Source of the DNA: an uncultured Kroppenstedtia sp.
Lineage (GTDB): Bacteria; Bacillota; Bacilli; Thermoactinomycetales; DSM-45169
DNA: 23,009 bases
NCBI GenBank assembly: GCA_959600065.1
Contig: CAUGKZ010000002.1
Coordinates: forward strand, 1-23,009
Reading direction: 5' to 3'
The position numbers and the translations under genes were made by a program. The notes beneath the pieces were generated by a model. The model did not search any database and was not told the origin of the DNA. It worked only from the letters and a program-made list of their open reading frames with translations. Numbering within the stretch: position 1 is the stretch's first letter; each line of letters begins with the position of its first letter. Of the stretch, positions 1-6,708 are shown in pieces.

Positions 1-222
1 CATGGTCAACCCATAGATCACATTGGTCACCGCCCCGGAAATCGCCCCGATGACCGGTCCTGCCAGCATACTGGCCAGGATCGTCCCGATGGCATCCAGC
101 CACAGCGGCAGTTTCAAAACTCCGGCAAACAGCTTTCCGATGTAGTTGATCCCGACCGCCGCCGGAATCAAGACGAGTGAAGCGGTTGAAAAACGGAACG
201 ACCACATGCTTCTCTTTTCCAT
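1..222 (-). CDS. ECF transporter S component (substrate-binding membrane subunit), 3' end outside window
   Basis: The first 74 codons of a membrane protein are visible; the rest runs off the left edge. The ATG at 222 follows AAGGGGGAT at good spacing. After a short basic N-terminus there are two hydrophobic segments, with the motif NYIGKLFAGVLKLPLWLDAI followed by GT, and a glycine-rich stretch (SMLAGPVIGAISGAVTNVIY). This pattern is typical of S components of energy-coupling factor vitamin transporters, which capture a vitamin or precursor and work with shared EcfA/A'/T subunits. The substrate cannot be told from this part. A hairpin (258-264 with 272-278) lies in its leader. The family call is from recognition of the N-terminus only. 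Confidence 0.7.
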   Translation of the reverse strand, partial: MEKRSMWSFRFSTASLVLIPAAVGINYIGKLFAGVLKLPLWLDAIGTILASMLAGPVIGAISGAVTNVIYGLTM

Positions 223-390
223 GTGCGATCCCCCTTGATCCATTTCTCCGGCTGTCCGGACCGGCAGATCCCCGGTCCAGCCTCCACCTCTGATCATACC
301 CCTTTCGGCCTGGGATGGATAGGCCGTCAGTCCAGATCACCCTCTGTTTTCTCCTGTTTTTAACCGGAAAACTGCCTTGGATCAGCGACA

Positions 391-422
391 AGGAAAAGCA
401 CCGGGCGATCTCCCGCCCGGTG
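391..422 (-). terminator. Rho-independent terminator-like hairpin
   Basis: A perfect 9-bp GC stem (399-407 with 414-422, loop 408-413) is followed on the minus strand by CTTTTCCTT. It lies between the frameshifted deaminase gene (677-1107, minus) and the ECF gene (1-222, minus), so it probably ends deaminase transcription. The T tract is short, so termination strength is uncertain. Confidence 0.6.
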
Positions 423-437
423 TTTCTGTCCGGATCA

Positions 438-670
438 CTAAAAGTGTTGTGATTCTTGGACGGTCGGGATTGGGTTTCACATTTCGTGCCAAAGTTCTTA
501 CGAGTCAAAGTCACTCCATGTGAAACCCAACCCTCCCTGCATAGCGAGACCAGGGGCGAAAGACCCCTGGCGAGACTTGTACTGGTAAGTGCATAGCGTG
601 ACCGGGGAGCGAAGCGACCCCGGCACGACTTGTGCCCTATGGGTATGACGACTTTTTCACAATGCTTCTA
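438..670. repeat. Dispersed hairpin element, copy 1 (longest)
   Basis: The ends are imperfect inverted repeats: TAAAAGTGTTGTGA at the left, and TAGAAGCATTGTGA read inward from the right (11 of 14 identical). Inside is a perfect 13-bp stem (470-482 with 518-530, 35-nt loop), preceded by GGTCGGGAT and followed by CCCTCCC. The segment 503-536 is nearly the same as 8669-8701 in copy 2. Unlike the other copies it also carries two tandem GC-rich hairpin units at about 540-640. It starts 9 nt past the stop codon of the deaminase gene. No coding sequence is visible. It could be a MITE-like element or a repeated structured RNA. Confidence 0.65.
539..640. repeat. Two tandem ~50-bp hairpin units inside repeat copy 1
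   Basis: Two diverged direct repeats each read GCATAGCG(A/T)GACC, a hairpin, then GACTTGT. The first hairpin is CCAGGGG-cgaaaga-CCCCTGG (about 551-571). The second is CCGGGG-agcgaagcga-CCCCGG (about 602-623). The stem bases differ between units but stay paired, while the flanking boxes are conserved. This suggests selection on structure or a mobile hairpin module. Confidence 0.6.
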
Positions 671-676
671 AAGCCC

Positions 677-1107
677 CTATTCCTGCTGCTGCAAGCGCTC
701 CCACAACCGAAAGGGGTGTTTCTCCCGGTCTTTCATCTCCAGCTTTTGCACGGGAATCATATCGGCGCCCTTGGCGGGTTTCAACCCCAAACGTTCCGAC
801 TCCTCCATCGCTGCGGCGAACCAAACCGCCCGGAAACCGGCCCATTGGATCGCTCCCATGCACATGGAACAAGGTTCGCCGCTGGCAAACATTTCACAGT
901 CATCCAACACGGTCTTCCCCAGTTTGCGACAAGCCTCGCGAATCGCCTGAATCTCCGCATGGGCGGTGGGATCCTGAATTTTTCCGGTCTCATTGACCCC
1001 GGTGGCGATCACTTCCCCCTCCCGGACAATCACAGCCCCAAAAGATGGCGGGACACATTTTCCGCTGCCAGATCCATCGCTTGTTGCATCCATCGTTTCC
1101 GATCCAT
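677..1107 (-). pseudogene. Guanine-deaminase-like nucleoside deaminase (CDA fold), frameshifted near the N-terminus
   Basis: This is a zinc-dependent deaminase of the cytidine deaminase fold, with the HAE motif (PTAHAEIQA: zinc ligand and proton shuttle) and the EPCSMC motif (two cysteine ligands). It ends in PFRLWERL, as GuaD-type proteins do. The best start is the ATG at 1107, after AGGGGGGAG. That frame reads MDRKRWMQQAMDLAAENVSR, the expected first helix, then hits a stop (TGA). The body, from PSFGAVIV on, is in another frame whose first ATG (1093) has no good ribosome site. The conserved GGP before FGAVIV is missing. A loss of about 10 bp between two CTT repeats near 1035-1045 would explain both the shift and the missing motif. 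Either this is a pseudogene or a sequencing/assembly error. TadA (tRNA deaminase) is less likely, because the sequence lacks TadA's EVPVGAV start. Confidence 0.8.
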
Positions 1108-1235
1108 GGTTCTCCCCCCTGTTTATTTTCGCTTACACCTTCCACACCGGGGGTGCAAATCCTTTATCCTCCGACAGATGAATCCGCAATCTCCCGCATA
1201 CAATGGGGGTGAAGAAAAAACTGGAGGTGGGATGG

Positions 1236-1772
1236 TTGAACAGTTCACAACGGGAATCGGGAGAACAAAACCTTTCCCAACCGGAACAGCCGGAGCCGAA
1301 GAAACAGGGGGAGGAGAGCGGACCGCGTCCGGAACGGATGGAGGCGGTGAAGAAGGCACTGGAACAGAGCTTGTTCGCCGAATCGATCCTGCTTACCATC
1401 TCCGGCCAGATCGCATCCATTCCCGAGATGAAAGGCCAACCCGGACTTGCTTCCGTCTCAGGTGAAGAAGCCTGGACCGGCTCCCTGAGACTGACGGCTA
1501 AGGGTTGTCTCGAGCGGATGACAGGGCAGGATTGGCATGAAACCGTGCTGTCCCAGCTGGTCCACAGTATGTATGAAGCCCGCCGTCGGGACCGCCTCAA
1601 ACGCGGGTATCTGATGGAACTGAAGCGAAATGCACCGGAGGATGCCCGTCCGGCTGTGGAAAACTGGATCCACTGGGTGGACTACGCAGAGTTGAGCCTT
1701 CAGGAAGCGATGGTCCATGCCCGGGAACTGATCGGCAGCCACTCCTGGGATCACTTCGCTCCTCAAAAATAA
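1236..1772 (+). CDS. Hypothetical soluble protein with acidic, proline/glutamine-rich N-terminus
   Basis: I do not recognise the family. The frame is open from 1203, but the ATG there has no ribosome site. A TTG at 1236 follows GGAGG at 8-nt spacing and is preferred, giving 178 residues. Residues 1 to about 35 are low complexity (EQPEPKKQGEESGPRPE). The remainder is predicted helical, with no signal peptide or membrane segment. Two charged stretches (YEARRRDRLKRGYLMELKRN; WIHWVDYAELSLQEAMVHAR) suggest a helical bundle. The gene stands alone, divergent from the deaminase gene, and is followed immediately by a strong terminator, so it is probably monocistronic. Confidence 0.7.
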   Translation: MNSSQRESGEQNLSQPEQPEPKKQGEESGPRPERMEAVKKALEQSLFAESILLTISGQIASIPEMKGQPGLASVSGEEAWTGSLRLTAKGCLERMTGQDWHETVLSQLVHSMYEARRRDRLKRGYLMELKRNAPEDARPAVENWIHWVDYAELSLQEAMVHARELIGSHSWDHFAPQK

Positions 1773-1773
1773 T

Positions 1774-1801
1774 GGGCCACACAAGTGGCCCTTGACTGTT
1801 T
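1774..1801 (+). terminator. Rho-independent terminator after 1236-1772
   Basis: A perfect stem GGGCCAC-acaa-GTGGCCC (1774-1780 with 1785-1791) starts one base after the stop codon and is followed by TTGACTGTTT. Confidence 0.8.
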
Positions 1802-1847
1802 ACTGAATCCCTGTTCGCATATACCGGTCTGCCGCCCGTTTCTCCCC

Positions 1848-3305
1848 TCATTTCGTAAAAATCTTCACCTCTTTCGGCCCCAAGGTGGAGGTAATCTTCC
1901 CACCGGAAACAGTCTCCCGATCGGATCCCATCCGGTTGTACATCGTTGTTCCATCGGGGAGATTGGACAGATTGGGAATGGTGCGGGTCTGACTGTTCCA
2001 GGAATTGTTGATCATGACAACCACCTCATCCCCGTCCTTGGAACGCTGGAAGGAATAGAAAACATCATCTACCCACTTTTCCTGCTGACTTCCATTCTGC
2101 AAGGCGGGATGGGAATTGCGGACAGCATTGAGTTTGGCAACATATCTGTACAGTTCATGATCCGCATCAAACACCATATCTTCCCGGTTATACGGATCCT
2201 GACCGCCATGGAACCCTTGCTCGGTCCCCTGATACATAACAGGAATCCCCCGGATGGTGAACATAAAACCGAGGGCCGTTTTTAATTGCGGCCATTTATC
2301 CCAATTGGCGCCGGGCCGGCCCGAAGCTTCGTTCAAGAAACGGGGCACATCATGATTATCCAGAAAGACCCCATTCAGATGTATATTGCGGTAGCGCCAA
2401 TCTTCATTAAATCGCTCCCGGATTTGGTACATGGATTGATCCTGACCGAATACGTCTTTGATCGTATAATACATCGGAAAGTCCAACACACCGTCCAGGT
2501 AGTTGGAATAATCCGCCACATAGGCCGGATCCCCATGGTAGACCTCTCCCAAGGTGAAGGTATTGGCTGCTGCATCAAAATCTCGCCAAAACCATTTGGG
2601 CACATGTTTGACCGTATCCACCCGCAGACCGTCGACTCCCGTACTTTGAACCAGCCAGCTGATCCACTTTTTCAGCTCTTCTGCCACTGCCGGATTCTCA
2701 TGGTTCAGATCATCCAGACCAGCAACATCTCCATTTTCCAACCACCATTGATTGTTCCAATCCTGTACATCCCCATGATGATGATACCAGTCATATTGAT
2801 CGAAGGGAGCCTTTGCATACCCGTTATTCGGTTGAAAATCTCCCGTATGATTTGCCACTACGTCCAACATGACGGCAATTCCTTTGGAATGAGCCTCGGA
2901 AACGAGCTCCTTGAGCTTGTTCATATCTCCCAGATGCCCGTCAATGCTGTAAAAGTCGTAAGTCCAGTATCCGTGATATGCTTGGGCGCTTTTTTGCATC
3001 GTGACCGGTGTGATCCAGATCGCGGTAAAGCCCATGTTTTTAATGTAATCCAACCGGTTAATGATCCCTTGAAAGTCACCTCCGTGATACTTGCGTGGAT
3101 CATTCTTGTCAGAAACAAAACCGCCGTAGTTGTCATTGGCTGGATCCCCGTTGGAAAACCGATCCGTCATGATAAAGTAAATACTCCGCTTCTCCCACTC
3201 CGTTGCGGACATTCCATGTACGGGCGGTTTCACCACAACCCAAAGCAGAACCAGAGTCAAGAGAATGACCGCACTTTTGGCTCTTTTCCTGCGGATTGGC
3301 CCCAT
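1848..3305 (-). CDS. Secreted alpha-amylase, glycoside hydrolase family 13
   Basis: An extracellular endo-amylase that should hydrolyse alpha-1,4 links in starch or maltodextrins. The four GH13 signatures are in order (numbering from the TTG at 3308; subtract 1 for ATG 3305): DVVANH (149-154), GLRVDTVKH with nucleophile D231, LGEVYHGD with general acid E255, and FLDNHD with transition-state aspartate D320. A fifth region-like segment, LDDLNHENP, is at about 198-206. The N-terminus is a classic signal peptide: basic MGPIRRKRAK, a hydrophobic core, then a site near VHGMSA. The C-terminal beta domain closes the protein with no starch-binding module. ATG 3305 is preferred over the adjacent TTG because GGGGG sits 7 nt upstream. 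Expression should depend on the promoter and cre-like operator upstream. Confidence 0.93.
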   Translation of the reverse strand: MGPIRRKRAKSAVILLTLVLLWVVVKPPVHGMSATEWEKRSIYFIMTDRFSNGDPANDNYGGFVSDKNDPRKYHGGDFQGIINRLDYIKNMGFTAIWITPVTMQKSAQAYHGYWTYDFYSIDGHLGDMNKLKELVSEAHSKGIAVMLDVVANHTGDFQPNNGYAKAPFDQYDWYHHHGDVQDWNNQWWLENGDVAGLDDLNHENPAVAEELKKWISWLVQSTGVDGLRVDTVKHVPKWFWRDFDAAANTFTLGEVYHGDPAYVADYSNYLDGVLDFPMYYTIKDVFGQDQSMYQIRERFNEDWRYRNIHLNGVFLDNHDVPRFLNEASGRPGANWDKWPQLKTALGFMFTIRGIPVMYQGTEQGFHGGQDPYNREDMVFDADHELYRYVAKLNAVRNSHPALQNGSQQEKWVDDVFYSFQRSKDGDEVVVMINNSWNSQTRTIPNLSNLPDGTTMYNRMGSDRETVSGGKITSTLGPKEVKIFTK

Positions 3306-3321
3306 CAACCTTCCCCCTTAA

Positions 3322-3335
3322 TGCAATCGTTTGCA
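3322..3335 (-). promoter_or_regulatory. cre-like operator (CcpA or other LacI-family regulator) of the amylase gene
   Basis: The minus strand reads TGCAAACGATTGCA, a 14-bp near-palindrome with the central CG typical of LacI/CcpA-family operators. It matches the Bacillus cre consensus TGWAANCGNTNWCA at all but two positions. It lies just downstream of the -10 box and would cover the transcription start, so binding should block initiation. It could equally be a MalR-type site. CcpA (glucose repression) versus a maltose regulator cannot be decided from sequence alone. Confidence 0.75.
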
Positions 3336-3339
3336 CTAT

Positions 3340-3368
3340 ATAATAAATCAAATGGATTGAATTTTCAA
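3340..3368 (-). promoter_or_regulatory. SigA-type promoter of the amylase gene
   Basis: On the minus strand the -35 box is TTGAAA (3368-3363) and the -10 box is TATTAT (3345-3340), with exactly 17 bp between them. The predicted start is near 3333, inside the cre-like operator and about 28 nt upstream of the ATG. Confidence 0.75.
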
Positions 3369-3480
3369 TACTATGTCCCTTTTCTCCTTTAGAGATGATG
3401 AAGATCGGGCATGTTGAAATTCTCCGCACCAACCTCCTTTTTTCACGAGAAGCTCAACATTTTGTGGGGAGGAAACAGAG

Positions 3481-4428
3481 ATGCTCATGGATTCAGATCC
3501 TTATAAAAGGGGAATCCGACAAAAAATCCTGACCATTGTCCAACACAGCCGTCGTTTATTGACCCGTGAGGATCATCTTTCATTCTCGACGGAAGAGCGA
3601 AACCGCCTGCTGTCCGATCTGCTTCATTTAGAACAGACTGCCACCTTCCCCGGTACAACTTCCGCCCAGCTATCCTGGCTGTATCAAAGGGCAATCGATC
3701 TCTACAACAACTATCTGCAACAACGGGGCAAAAGGGCATCCACATCGAATGAAAGAACTGACACCTCAGCGGAAGAAGAAGAACACACCATTCCTTACAA
3801 ACCCGTCCCCATCGGTCACCACGTTCTTCCCCCACTCCCCTACGCCTATGACGCACTGGAACCCCACATTGATGAAAAGACGATGCGGCTGCACCACGAC
3901 AAACACCACAAAAGCTATGTGGAGGGTCTCAACAAAGCAGAAAAGATGATGGCCAAGGCCCGGAAGACCGGGGATTTTGAGCTGATCAAACACTGGGAGC
4001 GGGAAGCGGCTTTCAATGGAGCCGGCCACTATCTCCACACCATCTTCTGGGAAATCATGTCTCCCCAGGGAGGCGGAAAACCCAAGGGAGAGATTGCAAA
4101 ACAGATCCTTCAGGATTTCGGCAGTTTGGAATCATTTAAAAAACATTTTTCCCAAGCAGCGGAAAAAGTGGAGGGCGGTGGCTGGGCAATCCTAGTGTGG
4201 TCCCCCCGTTCCCACCGTCTGGAGATCCTGCAGGCGGAAAAGCACCAAAACCTGAGCCAGTGGGATGTGGTTCCGCTCCTAGTATTGGACGTCTGGGAAC
4301 ATGCCTATTATCTCAAGTACAACAACGATCGCAAGAAATACATCCATGCTTGGTGGAACCTGGTCTGCTGGAGCGCTGTTAACCATCGTTATCTGAAAGC
4401 AAGGAGGTTGCGGTGGAAACCTTACTAA
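3481..4428 (+). CDS. sodF: Iron/manganese superoxide dismutase with N-terminal extension (SodF-like)
   Basis: Converts superoxide to oxygen and hydrogen peroxide. Residues from about 113 to the end form a full Fe/Mn-SOD (LPPLPYAYDALEPHID). The metal ligands are H138 (RLHHDKHH), H186 (GHYLHTIFW), D260 and H264 (DVWEHAYY). Residues 1 to about 105 are an extra helical, charged domain not found in standard ~200-residue SODs; Bacillus SodF also has such an extension. The segment AEKHQNLSQWD places a histidine where MnSOD has its active-site glutamine (Gln146 in E. coli SodA). That substitution is known from cambialistic and archaeal SODs, so metal preference is open. ATG 3481 follows GGGGAGG at 8 nt; an in-frame ATG at 3487 is an alternative. 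No signal peptide, so it is cytosolic or possibly spore-associated. Confidence 0.9.
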   Translation: MLMDSDPYKRGIRQKILTIVQHSRRLLTREDHLSFSTEERNRLLSDLLHLEQTATFPGTTSAQLSWLYQRAIDLYNNYLQQRGKRASTSNERTDTSAEEEEHTIPYKPVPIGHHVLPPLPYAYDALEPHIDEKTMRLHHDKHHKSYVEGLNKAEKMMAKARKTGDFELIKHWEREAAFNGAGHYLHTIFWEIMSPQGGGKPKGEIAKQILQDFGSLESFKKHFSQAAEKVEGGGWAILVWSPRSHRLEILQAEKHQNLSQWDVVPLLVLDVWEHAYYLKYNNDRKKYIHAWWNLVCWSAVNHRYLKARRLRWKPY

Positions 4429-4448
4429 GAAAAACGTCCATCCTATGT

Positions 4449-4472
4449 AAAAAGGGCGGGTGATCCCCGCCC
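4449..4472 (-). terminator. Rho-independent terminator of the Gln-rich gene
   Basis: Stem CCCGCCC/GGGCGGG (4454-4460 with 4466-4472) has its T run (TTTTT, 4453-4449) on the minus strand. It therefore serves the minus-strand gene 4521-4814 rather than the superoxide dismutase gene that ends at 4428. Confidence 0.75.
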
Positions 4473-4520
4473 CCAGCCTGATGTTCACGGCCGTCAATCA
4501 AATGCTTCGGCTCTTCGTCT

Positions 4521-4814
4521 TCAATATTGTTGGTATCCGGAGGGCTTGCTGATTGACTGGGCTTGTTGAATCTTTTGTTGGGCTTGGCCCAATTCCTGCG
4601 TCGCTTGTTGCAATTGTTGCTGCTGTTGGGTGTTCAACTGAGTTCCCTGGCTCTGCTGCAATTGCTGAACTTGTTGCTGGGCTTGCTGCAATTGCTGCTG
4701 AGCTTGTTGCAGTGCCTGGGGATTAGCCTGGGATTGGGCCTGTTGAACTTGTTGCATCGCTTGACGTGCCGCCTGAACGGCTTGCTGGAACTGCTGTTGT
4801 CCTTGCTGTTGCAT
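4521..4814 (-). CDS. Glutamine-rich low-complexity (coiled-coil) protein
   Basis: A 97-residue protein in which 49 residues are glutamine by my count. The rest is mainly Ala, Leu, Val and Ser, with very few charged residues. Repeats such as LQQAQQQ, VQQLQQ and AQQKIQQAQ give a hydrophobic-polar heptad-like pattern, so a long amphipathic helix or coiled coil is likely. There is no signal peptide and no cysteine. ATG 4814 is chosen because GGGGG lies 8 nt upstream; the ATG at 4820 is too close to it, and the frame stays open to 4868. The tail SKPSGYQQY breaks the pattern. Spore coat or small acid-soluble-type proteins of Bacillota can be Gln-rich, but I see no specific match and give no function. 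It is bracketed by minus-strand terminators on both sides, so it is its own unit. Confidence 0.75.
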   Translation of the reverse strand: MQQQGQQQFQQAVQAARQAMQQVQQAQSQANPQALQQAQQQLQQAQQQVQQLQQSQGTQLNTQQQQQLQQATQELGQAQQKIQQAQSISKPSGYQQY

Positions 4815-4916
4815 AATCATCGCCCCCTGATCCAAATTTGACGGGCGGCCGAAATAGACCCGCCACATGTTAGAGTGCGACGGGAAAAAGAAAGTTATTC
4901 TCCAGAATCGGGAAAT

Positions 4917-4947
4917 AAAAAGAAAAAACCTGTCGGATTCGACAGGT
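4917..4947 (-). terminator. Strong Rho-independent terminator of the gatCAB unit
   Basis: Stem CCTGTCG-aatc-CGACAGG (4929-4935 with 4940-4946) is followed on the minus strand by TTTTTTCTTTTTATTT. The hairpin overlaps the stop codon of the small membrane protein gene at 4947, marking the end of the gatC-gatA-gatB operon. Confidence 0.88.
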
Positions 4948-5243
4948 TATTGTTTGACACGACGCCGGGCCTGCAGAGCAAAGTATGCAAAAAAAAGACT
5001 GACCAGTCCGTTAATCGCGTTGTGCTCCGCAAGGAAAAACTGAACCATCGCATTTCCCAACAGGAGCAAGCTTAAAAGAAGATAGACTCCCCGGGAAAAG
5101 GGGTTTCCCCGAAATTCAAAGAGGATGATGAAAAAATATAACGCGATCACCATAAAGTGGACCGCATAGGGCGGTTCATCCTGTAGGTAAAGAATTCCCG
5201 AACCCAGGAAAAACAGGACGATCGCCCCATAAAGGATTTGCAT
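4947..5243 (-). CDS. Small multi-pass membrane protein, last gene of the gatCAB unit
   Basis: A 98-residue integral membrane protein of unknown function. It has about four hydrophobic segments: MQILYGAIVLFFLGSGILYL, then VHFMVIALYFFIILFEF, GVYLLLSLLLLGNAMVQFFL, and INGLVSLFFAYFAL. A basic tail RRRVKQ is likely cytoplasmic. The ATG at 5243 follows GAGGTG at 6 nt. An ATG at 5294 would overlap gatB and has no better ribosome site. It begins 31 nt after gatB stops and shares the gatCAB terminator, so it should be co-transcribed with the amidotransferase genes. No functional link to charging is implied. Confidence 0.78.
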   Translation of the reverse strand: MQILYGAIVLFFLGSGILYLQDEPPYAVHFMVIALYFFIILFEFRGNPFSRGVYLLLSLLLLGNAMVQFFLAEHNAINGLVSLFFAYFALQARRRVKQ

Positions 5244-5274
5244 GTAAAACACCTCATTTAGTCTTTGAGGACTT

Positions 5275-6708
5275 TCAATCAGCAATATTTTCAAGGATCA
5301 ACTGGTTCACCATCTTCGGGTTGGCCTTGCCCTTGGTCGACTTCATCACCTGTCCGACCAAAAAGCCCAGAGCACGGTCTTTTCCGTTTTTATAGTCGAT
5401 CACAGATTGCGGATGGGCTTGCAACACATCGCTTACGATCTCTTTCAGTTTACCTTCGTCACTGATTTGTACCCAACCTTTTTCCTCCACCACTTTGGCT
5501 GGGTCTCCCCCTTGTTCCACCAACTCTTTAAAAACTTTTTTGGCCAGCTTGGAGCTGATGGTTCCCTTGTTGATCAATTGAATCATCCGTGCCAAGGAAT
5601 CGGCCGTAATCCGAGTCTCCTCCAATTCTTTGCCCTGGTTGTTTAGATAACCGAGCAACTCCGAGGTAACCCAGTTAGACGCCGACTTGGGATCCGCCCC
5701 TGCCGCTGCCACCTGATCAAAAAAGTCGGCAATTTTGGGGGAAGCGGTCAAAAGACCCGCATCATAAGCGGACAGACTGAAATCACTCATATAACGGTCC
5801 CGGCGTGCATCGGGCAATTCCGGGAGAGAATCTTTCACTCTCCCCTTCCAGGCTTCATCGATTTGAAGCTGGACCAGATCCGGTTCCGGGAAGTAGCGGT
5901 AATCATGGGCTTCTTCCTTGCTCCGCATCACTTTCGTCCGCCCTTGATCCTCCAGCCAACGCATCGTCTGCTGCACGATGGTGCCCCCGTCAGAGAGAAC
6001 CTGTGCCTGCCGCTCTTCCTCGTACTTGAGTGCCCGTTCCACATTGCGAAAGGAGTTGAGATTTTTCATCTCTGTCTTCGTACCGAAGGGGGTACTTCCG
6101 ACAGGTCGCAGACTGATATTGGCATCACAACGAAGGGAGCCTTCCTCCATTTTTACGTCGGAGACACCGGTGTATTGAATAATCTGTTTCAACTTTTCCA
6201 GATATGCCCGGCCTTCCTCTGGTGAACGCATGTCCGGTTCCGACACGATCTCGATCAAGGGAACTCCGACACGGTTATAATCCACCAAGGTGCCGTCTCC
6301 TGAGTCCGAGTGGATCAGTTTGCCAGCATCTTCTTCCAGATGGACACGAGTAATCCCGATTCTCTTTTTCTTTCCATCCAGCTCGATCTCCAGCCAACCG
6401 TCCGTTCCAATCGGTTGATCATATTGCGAGATCTGATATGCCTTGGGCAGATCCGGGTAAAAGTAGTTTTTGCGGTCAAATTTGCTCACATCGGCAATAT
6501 TGCAGTTGAGAGCCAGCGCAGCCTTCATTGCGAATTCCACCGCCTGCCGGTTCAGCACTGGAAGCACCCCGGGATGGCCCAAGCAGATAGGGCAGGTCTG
6601 TGTGTTGGGCGGAGTTCCGAACTCGGTGGAGCAACTGCAGAAAATCTTGGTTTGAGTAGACAGTTCAGCGTGAACTTCCAGTCCGATCACGGTCTCATAT
6701 GAAGTCAT
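5275..6708 (-). CDS. gatB: Aspartyl/glutamyl-tRNA amidotransferase subunit B
   Basis: GatB binds misacylated Glu-tRNA(Gln) or Asp-tRNA(Asn), activates the carboxylate with ATP and receives ammonia from GatA. At 477 residues it has the usual length. The cradle domain starts [15 protein letters not shown]. The zinc site is CSC at 24-26 and CPIC at 39-42. The conserved [13 protein letters not shown] and HLEEDAGK segments follow, and the C-terminal helical tail domain (YqeY-like) is complete, ending QLILENIAD. The ATG at 6708 overlaps the gatA stop (ATGA) and follows GGGAGGTGG, indicating translational coupling. Confidence 0.98.
   Translation of the reverse strand: MTSYETVIGLEVHAELSTQTKIFCSCSTEFGTPPNTQTCPICLGHPGVLPVLNRQAVEFAMKAALALNCNIADVSKFDRKNYFYPDLPKAYQISQYDQPIGTDGWLEIELDGKKKRIGITRVHLEEDAGKLIHSDSGDGTLVDYNRVGVPLIEIVSEPDMRSPEEGRAYLEKLKQIIQYTGVSDVKMEEGSLRCDANISLRPVGSTPFGTKTEMKNLNSFRNVERALKYEEERQAQVLSDGGTIVQQTMRWLEDQGRTKVMRSKEEAHDYRYFPEPDLVQLQIDEAWKGRVKDSLPELPDARRDRYMSDFSLSAYDAGLLTASPKIADFFDQVAAAGADPKSASNWVTSELLGYLNNQGKELEETRITADSLARMIQLINKGTISSKLAKKVFKELVEQGGDPAKVVEEKGWVQISDEGKLKEIVSDVLQAHPQSVIDYKNGKDRALGFLVGQVMKSTKGKANPKMVNQLILENIAD

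Noticed and set aside
258..278. Possible riboswitch upstream of the ECF gene
   Set aside because: There is one good hairpin, but I could not recognise the conserved core of a TPP, FMN or other vitamin riboswitch in 223-390, so only a hairpin is noted.
632..1465. Long plus-strand open frame over the deaminase and hypothetical genes
   Set aside because: It is antisense to a recognisable deaminase and overlaps the better-supported gene 1236-1772. It has no ribosome site and an unnatural composition.
2286..3392. Plus-strand 368-codon open frame across the amylase gene
   Set aside because: It is the antisense shadow of a clear GH13 enzyme with all catalytic motifs.
4563..4841. Leu-rich plus-strand frame opposite the Gln-rich gene
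   Set aside because: CAG/CAA repeats read backward give Leu runs (CTG/TTG). The minus strand has the ribosome site and matching terminator.
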